Below, one piece after another: positions 8,820-16,460 of a DNA stretch of 36,810 nt. Source of the stretch: Acinetobacter bereziniae (GTDB taxonomy: Bacteria > Pseudomonadota > Gammaproteobacteria > Pseudomonadales > Moraxellaceae); contig WNDP01000029.1 of the NCBI GenBank assembly GCA_009912575.1, forward strand, positions 1 through 36,810. The letters run 5' to 3'. The translations under genes and the position numbers were made by a program. The notes under the pieces are model-generated. The model saw nothing but the letters and a program-made list of their open reading frames with translations. It did not search any database and was not told the origin of the DNA. Within the stretch, counting starts at the first letter, position 1. Every line of letters begins with the position of its first letter.

Positions 8820-9554
8820 TCATGATGCTTCAAAATGCAAATCGAGTACATCATGTAACCAATATTCTTGGTCAACATCGGTAATTACTCCATTTTGATC
8901 GCAGTTGGTACGGCAAATATATAAACCCATACTACCAACATTGACATGCAAAGCTTTGGCTTGTTGTTCTGACAATACTGTTGGATAGAGATTAATATGC
9001 GCTCGAGTCAATTGCCGTTGATAGTACTCTGCCATCAAAGTTGTAATAGAACCTTCTAATTGTTGTTCTAAAAATTGAGGAAATAAACTTGCATTGATAC
9101 GTAAATGTTCAACTACCGCAGGACGACCATTGATACTACGACGTCGCCACATCGAATAAATATCATCACCCACCGAAATTTTTAAATGTGCTGCATCCCA
9201 GGAGGTCGCTTGAACCAATTCCGCAGAAATCAATTCTGTACTTGGTACACCCCCTTGCTCAGTCACATATTGGTTAAAACTTTTGGTCGATTGTGGACAG
9301 TAAATAATTCGTGGCGCACGAACAAACCAACCACGGCGATCTAAGCGATAAATGAGACCATCCATTTCCAAAGCCAATAATGCCTCTCGAACTGCGACAC
9401 GTGTGGTATCAAATTGTTCCATTAACACACGCTCTGAAGCGAGTTTAGTATTGGCGCTCCATTGCCCTGATTCGATCTCGTGGGCAATAACATCTCGAAT
9501 GGCAATATATTTGGGAATACGTGGAGAAGTCATTTCTTGAACAGGCATACACAT
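8820..9554 (-). CDS. GntR-family (HutC type) regulator of AEP use, PhnR-like
   Basis: This 244-residue regulator has an N-terminal winged helix (about residues 14-82; LASERVLMEQFDTTRVAVRE is the helix-turn-helix) and a C-terminal UTRA-type ligand domain (SMWRRRSINGRPAVVEHLRI). That layout defines the HutC subfamily, whose operators follow GT-N-TA-N-AC. Two perfect matching palindromes lie upstream of the two downstream AEP units. It likely represses them and lets go when AEP or a breakdown product binds; activation is also possible. ATG at 9554, 9548 and 9533 are all possible starts, with no clear ribosome binding site. No operator copy was seen before its own gene. Confidence 0.88.
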   Translation of the reverse strand: MCMPVQEMTSPRIPKYIAIRDVIAHEIESGQWSANTKLASERVLMEQFDTTRVAVREALLALEMDGLIYRLDRRGWFVRAPRIIYCPQSTKSFNQYVTEQGGVPSTELISAELVQATSWDAAHLKISVGDDIYSMWRRRSINGRPAVVEHLRINASLFPQFLEQQLEGSITTLMAEYYQRQLTRAHINLYPTVLSEQQAKALHVNVGSMGLYICRTNCDQNGVITDVDQEYWLHDVLDLHFEAS

Positions 9555-9967
9555 TTATTTTGTGAAAATTTCTTCTAATATACTCAAATATCATGTCTAA
9601 GCGATGACATTTTTCTAAAAGAATCACTTATTTGTTTTGTTTGGCATCTCCATCTTTGAATGATCCATATCCTTCATCGAAGAAGGACTTGGTGTTCTAC
9701 TCATTCGTTCAACTCAAAATAGGGATTTTCCGAACAATTTGATTTTTTTCTATAAAAAAGAAATCTAATGTTCAGTTTAATGCTACATCAATTAGCAAAA
9801 TTATTGCATTAAAAGACGGAACTAAAAAAATTAGGCATTATCATTCATACAAAAATACACTGACATTTAAAAACATAAAAAATTTTAATATCATTTTAAA
9901 ATATACAATTCATATAAAAACTTCATAGTATTTCAATTATTTTTTTGATTTTAAAGGAATTTAACGA
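9555..9967. other. Intergenic region between the GntR regulator and the DUF4189 gene
   Basis: This holds the promoter regions of two divergent genes and is very AT-rich on the right. The only coding-like piece is the Met-rich mini reading frame at 9624-9704. No palindrome like those of the AEP operators was found here. Confidence 0.5.
9624..9704 (-). CDS. Possible 26-residue Met/His-rich mini-protein or gene remnant
   Basis: ATG 9704 to TGA 9624-9626 encodes 26 residues including SSMKDMDHSKMEMP. Met-Asp-His-Ser-Lys-Met motifs of this kind are found in copper-resistance proteins of the CopA/CopB type. There is no obvious ribosome binding site and an in-frame stop lies 4 codons upstream, so this may be the tail of a lost copper gene rather than a working gene. 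It lies 69 bp upstream of the GntR gene on the same strand. Confidence 0.25.
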   Translation of the reverse strand: MSRTPSPSSMKDMDHSKMEMPNKTNK

Positions 9968-10504
9968 ATGATATTATCAAATAATCAGTTTTTTAACTTA
10001 TCCATTTTCTTTACTCTAATTATTTTTTTTATTATTGAGAATGCACATGCCGAAGGGAATTGTCCTTCTGGCTATTATCCAATCGGTGGGCAAGGTGTTC
10101 AAGGCTGTGCACCAATTTCAAGTGGAGGCAGTGGAGGTTATTCGAATCAATATCCAGCTTTGAATCCTTTACCTGAAACATTATGGGGCGCGATTGCAGA
10201 AGATAAAAGTAACGGACTAAAGGGCCGGCCAATTGGCTTTACAAGAAATTTTAAATCTAAAGATGAAGCACAAGCGAAAGCCATGAAAGCATGTCAGCAA
10301 GATGGTGGACAAAAATGCCAAATTTCTCAAACATATTCTAGTCGCTGTGTAGCTGTAGCAGATCCAATTAAAGATGGTCAAATATCAAAAATCTTGCTTG
10401 CATTCTCAGAGGAGCAGGCTAAAAAAGGTGCATTAGTATTTTGTTTAAGTGAAAATTTAGAGCCTTGTCGTATTGTATACTCTGGCTGTAGTCTAGGAGA
10501 CTAG
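9968..10504 (+). CDS. Secreted DUF4189 domain protein
   Basis: This 178-residue protein starts with a long hydrophobic signal peptide ending ENAHA, with cleavage likely before EGNCPSG. A Gly/Ser-rich linker (SSGGSGGYSN) follows, then a DUF4189 domain beginning LWGAIAEDKSNG (about residue 71), with the typical pattern of alanine-rich helix and paired cysteines (KAMKACQQDGGQKC, RCVAVAD). Nine cysteines after the signal suggest disulfides in the periplasm or outside the cell. AAAGGA precedes the ATG. The gene stands alone. The function of DUF4189 is not known to me. Confidence 0.8.
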   Translation: MILSNNQFFNLSIFFTLIIFFIIENAHAEGNCPSGYYPIGGQGVQGCAPISSGGSGGYSNQYPALNPLPETLWGAIAEDKSNGLKGRPIGFTRNFKSKDEAQAKAMKACQQDGGQKCQISQTYSSRCVAVADPIKDGQISKILLAFSEEQAKKGALVFCLSENLEPCRIVYSGCSLGD

Positions 10505-10644
10505 TACTAACAAAAAAATTTAAATGATCCTATTGCAAATCAAGACTTAATCGTTCTTAATCGGCAGACAGACAGAAATTTGTGTTCTTTAAACACACTT
10601 TAGACTTCAAATCATCCAATGGTTTTTTACAAAATCTATTTCCA

Positions 10645-10854
10645 TTATTTTTGCATATCAACTCGCTTTACGAGTATTGCATTCAATACAAAATTTATAA
10701 ATTCAAGGGAGGCCAATTGATTCCATTTTTCAATTCCAATGTCATTTCCCTGAAGTTCCAATAAAGCACCTAAAACCTACAGCCCATACTCGAACACCGA
10801 TTGAGTTAATGTTGGTACTCTCTGGATAAATTTTGAGGACTGCAAATAAAATCT
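10645..10854 (-). pseudogene. Decayed C-terminal gene fragment with internal TAG
   Basis: On the minus strand about 70 codons read like a globular protein tail (FIQRVPTLTQSVFEYGL, one TAG, then VLGALLELQGNDIGIEKWNQ and on to VDMQK and a stop at 10645-10647). There is no start codon in the visible frame. The sense of the frame continues across the TAG, which suggests a nonsense mutation in an old gene fragment. I do not recognise the family. Confidence 0.35.
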
Positions 10855-10877
10855 CTAAAAACATTAAAAGATGAAAA

Positions 10878-11054
10878 ATGGAAAATATGAATCATACAAA
10901 TGCTAGAGCACAACGCTCAAGACTAATGGATAAGGCTATTTTAGACCAACCTGTCGAAGCAACTCGTAAAGACAAAGAATCCGTTGTCATTATCAGTAAA
11001 TCACCTTTTGAAGCTTACAAAAGGGCTAAGTTCGATCAAAACCTTACAAAGTAA
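10878..11054 (+). CDS. Phd/YefM-family antitoxin, orphan
   Basis: A 58-residue protein runs from ATG 10878 to TAA 11052-11054. The N-terminus has NHTNARAQRSRLMDKAI, followed by PVEATRKDKESVVIISKSPF and AYKRA. This order (small N-terminal beta/alpha unit, a basic strand after about 25 residues, a VVIIS strand, then a short helix) is the Phd/YefM antitoxin fold, which represses its own promoter and neutralises a RelE/YoeB or Doc toxin. The usual length is 75-90 residues, so the C-terminal toxin-binding tail looks shortened. No RelE-like or Fic/Doc-like toxin follows in the next 270 bp. It is probably a solitary or decayed antitoxin. Confidence 0.6.
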   Translation: MENMNHTNARAQRSRLMDKAILDQPVEATRKDKESVVIISKSPFEAYKRAKFDQNLTK

Positions 11055-11322
11055 TTAGAGTAATGAATTGGGCAGTAACAAAAGTGATTTTTATTCTAGC
11101 GATGTAAGAACTTATTTAAAGAATAATTTCAGCAGTTTGGTTAAACTGTTGAAATTATTAAATCCCCATGAAAATAAATTATTTAAAAAGATCATCGCTT
11201 CAATATTGTACTAATCTGTAATTGACTTTGAATACGAATAAAATAGATACTAATTCGTATATTTGCAGATGTGTTTGCTTGCAAATGTCACATTCAAGTA
11301 TTGTGGTGCAGGGATCGTACTT

Positions 11323-12114
11323 ATGAAGTCTACAATCAGAATTAATGACATTTCTGTCTCTCATGGGGAACATACCCATGATTTTGCCCAAATACTATTT
11401 GGTGAACGAGGAAACGTCATCTGTGAACTAGAACATGGGGCCTTTAAATTAAAACAATCGAATGCCCTATTCTTACCATCAGATTGTCAACATCTTTATA
11501 CAGGTAAAGATACAGAGAGTAGATTAATTGTCGTTGATATACCTTTAAACGATCCCACCCTAAATTCTATTTGCTTGTCTGCTGGCCTTGATCTAAAACA
11601 ACTAATCAATGAACAAGCCCTATTTAATAATATTAGTGACTTCTCTAGAGGAGTGCTTACCTCTGTTGCCCAACAAGGGAGCAACTGGAATTACCACCAT
11701 GAGTTCGTGAAGCAACAAACTGCCATTCTCCTTTTGACAGATTTTCTCAAAAATCAAATTGATGAGAGCATCTTGAGAGAAAATTGCCGGTTAATTAAAA
11801 AAGAGCAAATCGATCAAATCATTGATAGAAGGCTTACTGCACCGCCCACTGGTGAAGAATTGGCAAAAATTCTTAATATGAGTGTAAGCACGATGATTGC
11901 CAAATTTAATCAAAACCTTGGAATGCCACCTAATAAATACATTATGAAAAGAAGAATGGAATGGGCTAAATATTATATTGAAATATGCCATTTCAGTTTG
12001 TCTAGAGTCACTTATGAACTAGGTTTTTCAAATCAACCATCTTTCACAAGAGCTTTCAATCGTTATTATGGCTTCAGTCCAAAACAGATGAAAAAAACCT
12101 CTATTGTAAATTAA
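11323..12114 (+). CDS. AraC-family regulator, likely of the hydroxyproline cluster
   Basis: This 263-residue regulator has an N-terminal cupin-like ligand domain (HGEHTHDFAQILFGERG supplies the usual His/Gln pattern) and a C-terminal AraC DNA-binding domain with two helix-turn-helix units (GEELAKILNMSVSTMIAKF and SRVTYELGFSNQPSFTRAF). ATG 11323 is chosen because AGGGA lies in front of it; the frame is open 20 codons further to 11263 but with no ribosome binding site. It is convergent with the symporter and shares a bidirectional terminator with it. Its position next to transporter, reductase and dehydratase genes suggests it controls them; the inducer could be a hydroxyproline. Confidence 0.85.
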   Translation: MKSTIRINDISVSHGEHTHDFAQILFGERGNVICELEHGAFKLKQSNALFLPSDCQHLYTGKDTESRLIVVDIPLNDPTLNSICLSAGLDLKQLINEQALFNNISDFSRGVLTSVAQQGSNWNYHHEFVKQQTAILLLTDFLKNQIDESILRENCRLIKKEQIDQIIDRRLTAPPTGEELAKILNMSVSTMIAKFNQNLGMPPNKYIMKRRMEWAKYYIEICHFSLSRVTYELGFSNQPSFTRAFNRYYGFSPKQMKKTSIVN

Positions 12115-12126
12115 TAGAGGTTTTTT
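12092..12126. terminator. Bidirectional terminator between AraC gene and symporter
   Basis: A 14-bp perfect stem (12092-12105 with 12113-12126; core CCTCTATT/AATAGAGG) with a 7-nt loop is flanked by A and T runs on the two sides. It overlaps the AraC stop codon and lies 26 bp from the end of the convergent symporter gene, so it can stop transcription from both directions. Confidence 0.9.
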
Positions 12127-12151
12127 AATTAAAGTCTTTTAGTTTTAAAAA

Positions 12152-13387
12152 TTAAGCGATATTTGTAACATTTTCGGTCTTGGCCTCTTCACCCTTTTCT
12201 ACCACAGCTGTTCCAATTAGATCACCCGTGATATTACATACAGTATGTCCCATATCTAGCAATGGTGATAATGCTGCAATGATTGGTAGTAACGTTAACG
12301 GGAAACCAAGAGTCGTTAACATAATCGATGCCATAATAATATCTGCTCCTTTCACTCCTCCCGTCCCAGCCGCTAAAAAGACTCCTAGGAAGATAGTCGT
12401 AGCAAGGAAATCAATCGTAATATCTACACCATGAACATTGGCTGCAAATATTGCAATAACACCTAAAACAACAGACATACCATTCATATTTACAGTAGCG
12501 CCTAGAGGAATGGTAAAGCCAAAGATTTTCTCAGAAATACCCAATTTTTCGCGCGCAATTTGCATTGTTGTAGGTAATGTTGCGCTACTAGACGTGGTAC
12601 TCGCCCCCATCAGCATTGCTGGGCTAATCGCTTTATAGAATGCAATCGGGCGATAGCGTGTAAATAAAGCAATGATAATTGGATAAACCACTAACATTAC
12701 TATGGCAATACCAGTGACATCTGCCAAAATATAGCGTAAACCTTGCAGTAAGAACTCCCCGCCAAATTTTGAGGTAGCTGTCGCCATTAATGCAAAAATA
12801 CCATAAGGTGCAAATGAGATAACAATCTCAGCCATCTTGATACTTAGGTCTGCGCCTACATTAAATAGGTCTACGAGTTTTTTCCCACGCTCACCCAATG
12901 CAATAAGTGCAATACCCATTACAATAGCAAAAATGATGATTTGTAGGATGTTTCCGTTAGACATTGATTCAATGATATTTTTTGGGAACCAATTGACAAT
13001 ATTCTCTACAAAATTAAAGCTGAACTGTTTATGTACTGCTAAACTACTTACAGCTTCTTTGATATGGGTAGTTTCTTGTTTTCCAGGTGCAAAAAATAAT
13101 GCAGCAGTCACACCTAAAACAGTAGCTAAAAAGCCTGTGACTATATAGAAACATACGGCTTTAACACCAATAGTTCTCAGTTTCTCAATATTCTCAAGTT
13201 TCGTCATACCAGAAACTAAACTGAAAAATACCACTGGAACGATAATAGCCTGTAATGACCTCAAGAATATATTACCGACTGGGCTTAAAAATTCAGTTTT
13301 TTCACCGAAGGTAAAACCTACTATAATTCCTAAAATCACGCCGATTAAGATCTTTAGATACAATTTTTGATTCTTCCACCAATTCAT
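12152..13387 (-). CDS. DAACS/SLC1-family cation symporter, non-acidic substrate predicted
   Basis: This 411-residue inner-membrane transporter belongs to the dicarboxylate/amino acid:cation symporter family (GltP/GltPh fold). Visible landmarks are the serine-rich HP1 tip (SSSATLPTT, about 266-274), TM7 motif NMNGM (300-304), HP2 GTGGVKGAD and TM8 DMGHTVCNITGD (378-389). In aspartate transporters TM7 reads NMDGT and TM8 reads DMGRTxxNxxGD. Here the side-chain contacts Thr314 and Arg397 (GltPh numbering) are Met304 and His381, and the sodium ligand Asp312 is Asn302. That argues against glutamate or aspartate and fits a neutral imino acid. AAGGA precedes the ATG. It is divergent from the hydroxyproline enzymes at 13662. 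Confidence 0.9.
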   Translation of the reverse strand: MNWWKNQKLYLKILIGVILGIIVGFTFGEKTEFLSPVGNIFLRSLQAIIVPVVFFSLVSGMTKLENIEKLRTIGVKAVCFYIVTGFLATVLGVTAALFFAPGKQETTHIKEAVSSLAVHKQFSFNFVENIVNWFPKNIIESMSNGNILQIIIFAIVMGIALIALGERGKKLVDLFNVGADLSIKMAEIVISFAPYGIFALMATATSKFGGEFLLQGLRYILADVTGIAIVMLVVYPIIIALFTRYRPIAFYKAISPAMLMGASTTSSSATLPTTMQIAREKLGISEKIFGFTIPLGATVNMNGMSVVLGVIAIFAANVHGVDITIDFLATTIFLGVFLAAGTGGVKGADIIMASIMLTTLGFPLTLLPIIAALSPLLDMGHTVCNITGDLIGTAVVEKGEEAKTENVTNIA

Positions 13388-13661
13388 CTTCTTTCCTTAA
13401 AATGAATATTTCTTATAACTCTAAGAAATAGGTTTTATTCAACAACAGTGGAAATTTCAGTTTCCAGATCACATCCCCTGTTGACCATAATTCATCTTAA
13501 GATTTGGCTGTTCCGTAGTATTATCAAAAATTCTTTATTTTTTACCATTTCTTTTAAGGTTTATATTTTTGAAATAATTGCTAAAAAAAGCCTAATAATT
13601 GGTAAGAACCAGCGCACTCATTTAATGCAAGATTGTGAAAAATGAGTAAAGGAGTATCAAA

Positions 13662-14624
13662 ATGAGTGCAATATATGAACCTGATAATTTAAGCGATTTA
13701 TTACCTTGGGATAAATTAATTCAAGCTTTAGATGATGTATTTCGTAAAGATATTTGTTGCCCTATACGACATCACCATGAAGTAAAAGTTCCTAACACTG
13801 ATGCAGCTACCCTTCTATTAATGCCAGCATGGATTGAAGGAGAATATTTAGGTGTTAAACAAGTTAATGTTTTCCCTGGTAACTCAAAGTTAGGAAAACC
13901 AGGGCTAAATAGTCACTATTTACTTAGTTCAGCAGCAACAGGGGATTTATTAGCTCGCTTTGACGGTAATATCATTACGGCTCGCCGTACCGCTGCTGCT
14001 TCTGCTCTAAGTGCAAAATATCTTTCTCGAAAAGATAGCAAACATCTTTTAATGGTTGGTGCGGGCCGTGTTGCACGGAATGTTGTGCCAGCAATTCTGA
14101 GTGTAAGAAACATTGAAACTGTAGAAATTTGGGACATTACACCAGCAAATGCTGATTTATTCGTAGAGGAATTAAAAGCTGTAGGCGTAAATGCTACAAG
14201 AGTTGAATTCAAGCAATTAGAAGAAGCAGTTAAAAGAGCAGATATTGTGAGTTGTGCTACTTTAAGTACTGAACCCCTCATCTTAGGTGACTGGGTACAA
14301 GAAGGTACGCATATAGATTTAATCGGAAGCTTTACACCAACTATGCGAGAAGCAGATAATCTACTCATGAAAAAGGCACGTATCTTTGCTGACTTTAAAG
14401 AAGCTGCTTTACATGAAACTGGTGACTTTATTACACCTATTGAAAAAGGTGTCATAACAGAAGATTCTATCTTAGGTGATTTTATTTCACTTAGTCGTAA
14501 TCAAAAGATTGGAAGAAAAGCTCTCAATCTTCCAGAGAATTGTATAACTGTTTTTAAAGCTGTGGGTTCATCTATTGAAGACTTAGCAGCTGCAACACTA
14601 GCTTATAATCAAGTAAAAGCGTAA
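13662..14624 (+). CDS. Delta-1-pyrroline-2-carboxylate reductase / ornithine cyclodeaminase family (LhpI-like)
   Basis: This 320-residue cytoplasmic NAD(P)-dependent enzyme is of the OCD/mu-crystallin family. The Rossmann motif is LLMVGAGRVARNVVPA (about 129-144), preceded by the family stretch ITARRTAAASALSAKYL. AGGAG lies 7 nt before the ATG. It is followed after 11 bp by the dehydratase gene. In bacterial trans-3-hydroxy-L-proline breakdown an OCD-like protein reduces delta-1-pyrroline-2-carboxylate to L-proline (LhpI of Azospirillum), and the neighbour makes that substrate. True ornithine cyclodeaminase activity is a weaker alternative because no arginine or ornithine genes are nearby. 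Confidence 0.82.
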   Translation: MSAIYEPDNLSDLLPWDKLIQALDDVFRKDICCPIRHHHEVKVPNTDAATLLLMPAWIEGEYLGVKQVNVFPGNSKLGKPGLNSHYLLSSAATGDLLARFDGNIITARRTAAASALSAKYLSRKDSKHLLMVGAGRVARNVVPAILSVRNIETVEIWDITPANADLFVEELKAVGVNATRVEFKQLEEAVKRADIVSCATLSTEPLILGDWVQEGTHIDLIGSFTPTMREADNLLMKKARIFADFKEAALHETGDFITPIEKGVITEDSILGDFISLSRNQKIGRKALNLPENCITVFKAVGSSIEDLAAATLAYNQVKA

Positions 14625-14635
14625 TTGGTGAAGTA

Positions 14636-15634
14636 ATGGAAAATTATCCAAACATTGACGTTGTTGACATGCATACCGGTGGTGAACCTCTTCGTATTAT
14701 TACAAAGGGTTATCCAACGATTGAAGGTCATACGATTCTAGAAAAAAGAAGATTCGTTACCCAACATCTTGATCATTTAAGAAAATTTTTAATGTTCGAA
14801 CCACGTGGCCATAAAGAAATGTATGGAGCCCTTTTGGTTGAACCTAGTTTGCCAAATGCCGATTTAGCCGTTCTTTTCATGCATAACGAAGGCTACAGCA
14901 CTATGTGCGGTCATGCTGTCATTGCTTTAGGGCGCTTTGCACATGATGAAGGAATTGTTGAACGCCAATTCCCTAAAACAACTGTGAATATTGAATGTCC
15001 TTGTGGTTTAGTACAAGTCGAAGTTAATTCAACCACATATGAAACTTCTTTTATTAGTGTTCCAGCATTTGCCTTATTACTTGATCAAGAAATTGACTTA
15101 GAAAATGGACAAAAAATTAAAGTTGATGTCAGTTATGGCGGTGCTTTTTACGCTCTCGTAGAAGACCATGTGTTGGGTCTTGATATTGAGAAAGATAGTG
15201 TTGAAAAACTGACGCATGCAGCTGACGCTGTTACCCAAAAAGCAAAATCGCAGCTTAAATTGACTCACCCTGATAGCAATGACTTAGCATTCTTATATGG
15301 AACGATTATTACAGATAGCAATCTACCTTTGAAGAAACCATCAAAAAATATATGTATCTTTGCAGATGCTCAAGTTGATCGTAGTCCAACTGGATCTGGT
15401 GTTACCGCCCGTATGGCTCAAGCCTACGCAAGAGGTATTTATCAGATCGGTGAAGAAGCGAACTTTAAAAGTATTGTAAATTCAGAATTTAGAGCAGAGG
15501 TACATTCTATTGCTGATTTAGAAGAACTAAATGCAGTTCACGTCAAAGTCTCTGGTAAAGGTTTTTACACTGGTCGCTCAAGTTTTATTTATGACGAAGG
15601 TGATGAATTAGGCAAAGGCTTCTTATGTAGATAA
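14636..15634 (+). CDS. Trans-3-hydroxy-L-proline dehydratase (proline racemase family)
   Basis: This 332-residue cytoplasmic enzyme opens with the family motif DMHTGGEPLRI. The first catalytic site is MCGHA with Cys91. The second site, which is SPCGTG in proline and 4-hydroxyproline epimerases/racemases, reads DRSPTGSG with Thr252. The Cys/Thr pair is the known signature of trans-3-hydroxy-L-proline dehydratase (human L3HYPDH, bacterial LhpH), which removes water to give delta-1-pyrroline-2-carboxylate. GGTGA lies before the ATG. It is the second gene of an operon with the reductase that would use its product. Racemase activity is unlikely without the second cysteine. Confidence 0.9.
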   Translation: MENYPNIDVVDMHTGGEPLRIITKGYPTIEGHTILEKRRFVTQHLDHLRKFLMFEPRGHKEMYGALLVEPSLPNADLAVLFMHNEGYSTMCGHAVIALGRFAHDEGIVERQFPKTTVNIECPCGLVQVEVNSTTYETSFISVPAFALLLDQEIDLENGQKIKVDVSYGGAFYALVEDHVLGLDIEKDSVEKLTHAADAVTQKAKSQLKLTHPDSNDLAFLYGTIITDSNLPLKKPSKNICIFADAQVDRSPTGSGVTARMAQAYARGIYQIGEEANFKSIVNSEFRAEVHSIADLEELNAVHVKVSGKGFYTGRSSFIYDEGDELGKGFLCR

Positions 15635-15668
15635 ATGCAATTTTAAAGATTTAAACTTTCTACTAAAT

Positions 15669-15700
15669 GAGCTACTTATATTTCTATAAGTAGCTCTTTG
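15669..15700 (+). terminator. Probable terminator after the dehydratase gene
   Basis: A 12-bp perfect stem (GAGCTACTTATA with TATAAGTAGCTC, 15669-15680 and 15685-15696) with a 4-nt loop is followed by TTTGTTC. It starts 34 bp after the stop codon. The right arm lies inside the integrase remnant, so the hairpin spans an old insertion junction. Confidence 0.75.
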
Positions 15701-15792
15701 TTCATTTTATCAATTGCTCGTGCAGATAATGCCACCGTTCTTTTGCTGTTTATTCCTCCATTCAGCTCAGGATTGTTTTTTATTAATTCGCC
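15676..15792 (-). pseudogene. Integrase N-terminal remnant, copy A
   Basis: The minus strand is open for 38 codons, reading NNPELNGGINSKRTVALSAR and on to MNKELLIEI and a stop. About 100 bp of this are nearly identical to 27425-27526, where the next sequence is a P4-type integrase (DUF4102) fragment. It is therefore read as the N-terminal leader of the same integrase, cut off after MNKELLIEI. It lies against the 3' end of the hydroxyproline operon. No start codon is visible. Confidence 0.55.
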
Positions 15793-15819
15793 TCAATTTG
15801 CTAACCGGAGGACTAGATT

Positions 15820-16193
15820 GATTCTGTCTATACCGATGGAGCCTATGATACAAAATCCTGCCGACAGGTAGTCTCAGATCGTCAAGCGCATTCGGTGATT
15901 CTCTCAAGGAAGAATGCCAAAGTATAGATAGATAATCTATTAGTTCTATTTAACGTTATCCACTACTCAATACAATAAAGCATTTAAGTGGGATGATATG
16001 GAAAAAGTTGTCGGGCTATCATCGAAGAAGTTTAGTTGAAAATAAGATGCACTGCATTAAATTACTCGGCAATAAGCCCAGTGCTAGGAAATTCCAAAAA
16101 CAGGTCAATGAAATTCATGCGCGTGTAGCAGTATTGAATAAATTTATTGAATTAGGCAGACCTAATACCCTGTTTCTGCCTTTAACTTGGTAG
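15820..16193 (+). pseudogene. IS5-family transposase, decayed C-terminal part (copy A)
   Basis: From 15829 the frame reads YTDGAYDTKSCRQVVSDRQA and RKNAK, a typical DDE catalytic stretch of IS5-family transposases, then meets a TAG near 15926. From 15993 another frame reads IWKKLSGYHRRSLVENKMHC and continues through VNEIHARVAVLNKFIELGRP to a stop at 16193. The 65 bases between them are degenerate. The N-terminal half is missing. The C-terminal part matches the remnant at 26948-27105 closely. This is a dead copy with frameshift, stops and truncation. Confidence 0.8.
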
Positions 16194-16460
16194 GAGTAGG
16201 TGAAATCGGCCTTTGAAATGTTTGTGTAATAAAGTCAGTTTCCACTTGAAAATCTAATCGCAACTTAAAGTTAAGAATTTTACTAGTTTACCTTTTAATG
16301 CATTAATATTTTTAAATTACTTGTCTTCAATAAATTTAAGTTATGGTAATGATGTCCCTATATTTTCATAACCTCTTTTCCCTTTTACATAAAATCCAAC
16401 AATAACATGAACATGATTAAAATGTTGATTTTATAAAATATCTCCAATAGTATTCTGATT

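Noticed and set aside
11055-11215. Reading frame of about 50 codons after the antitoxin (FSSLVKLLKLLNPHENKLFK) as a toxin gene
   Set aside because: It has no good start or ribosome binding site and no RelE, YoeB or Doc motif; too short and unlike any toxin I know.
13916-14455. Long minus-strand reading frame opposite the Pyr2C reductase gene
   Set aside because: It is fully antisense to a well-supported gene, has low-complexity Ser/Ala/Thr composition and no ribosome binding site.
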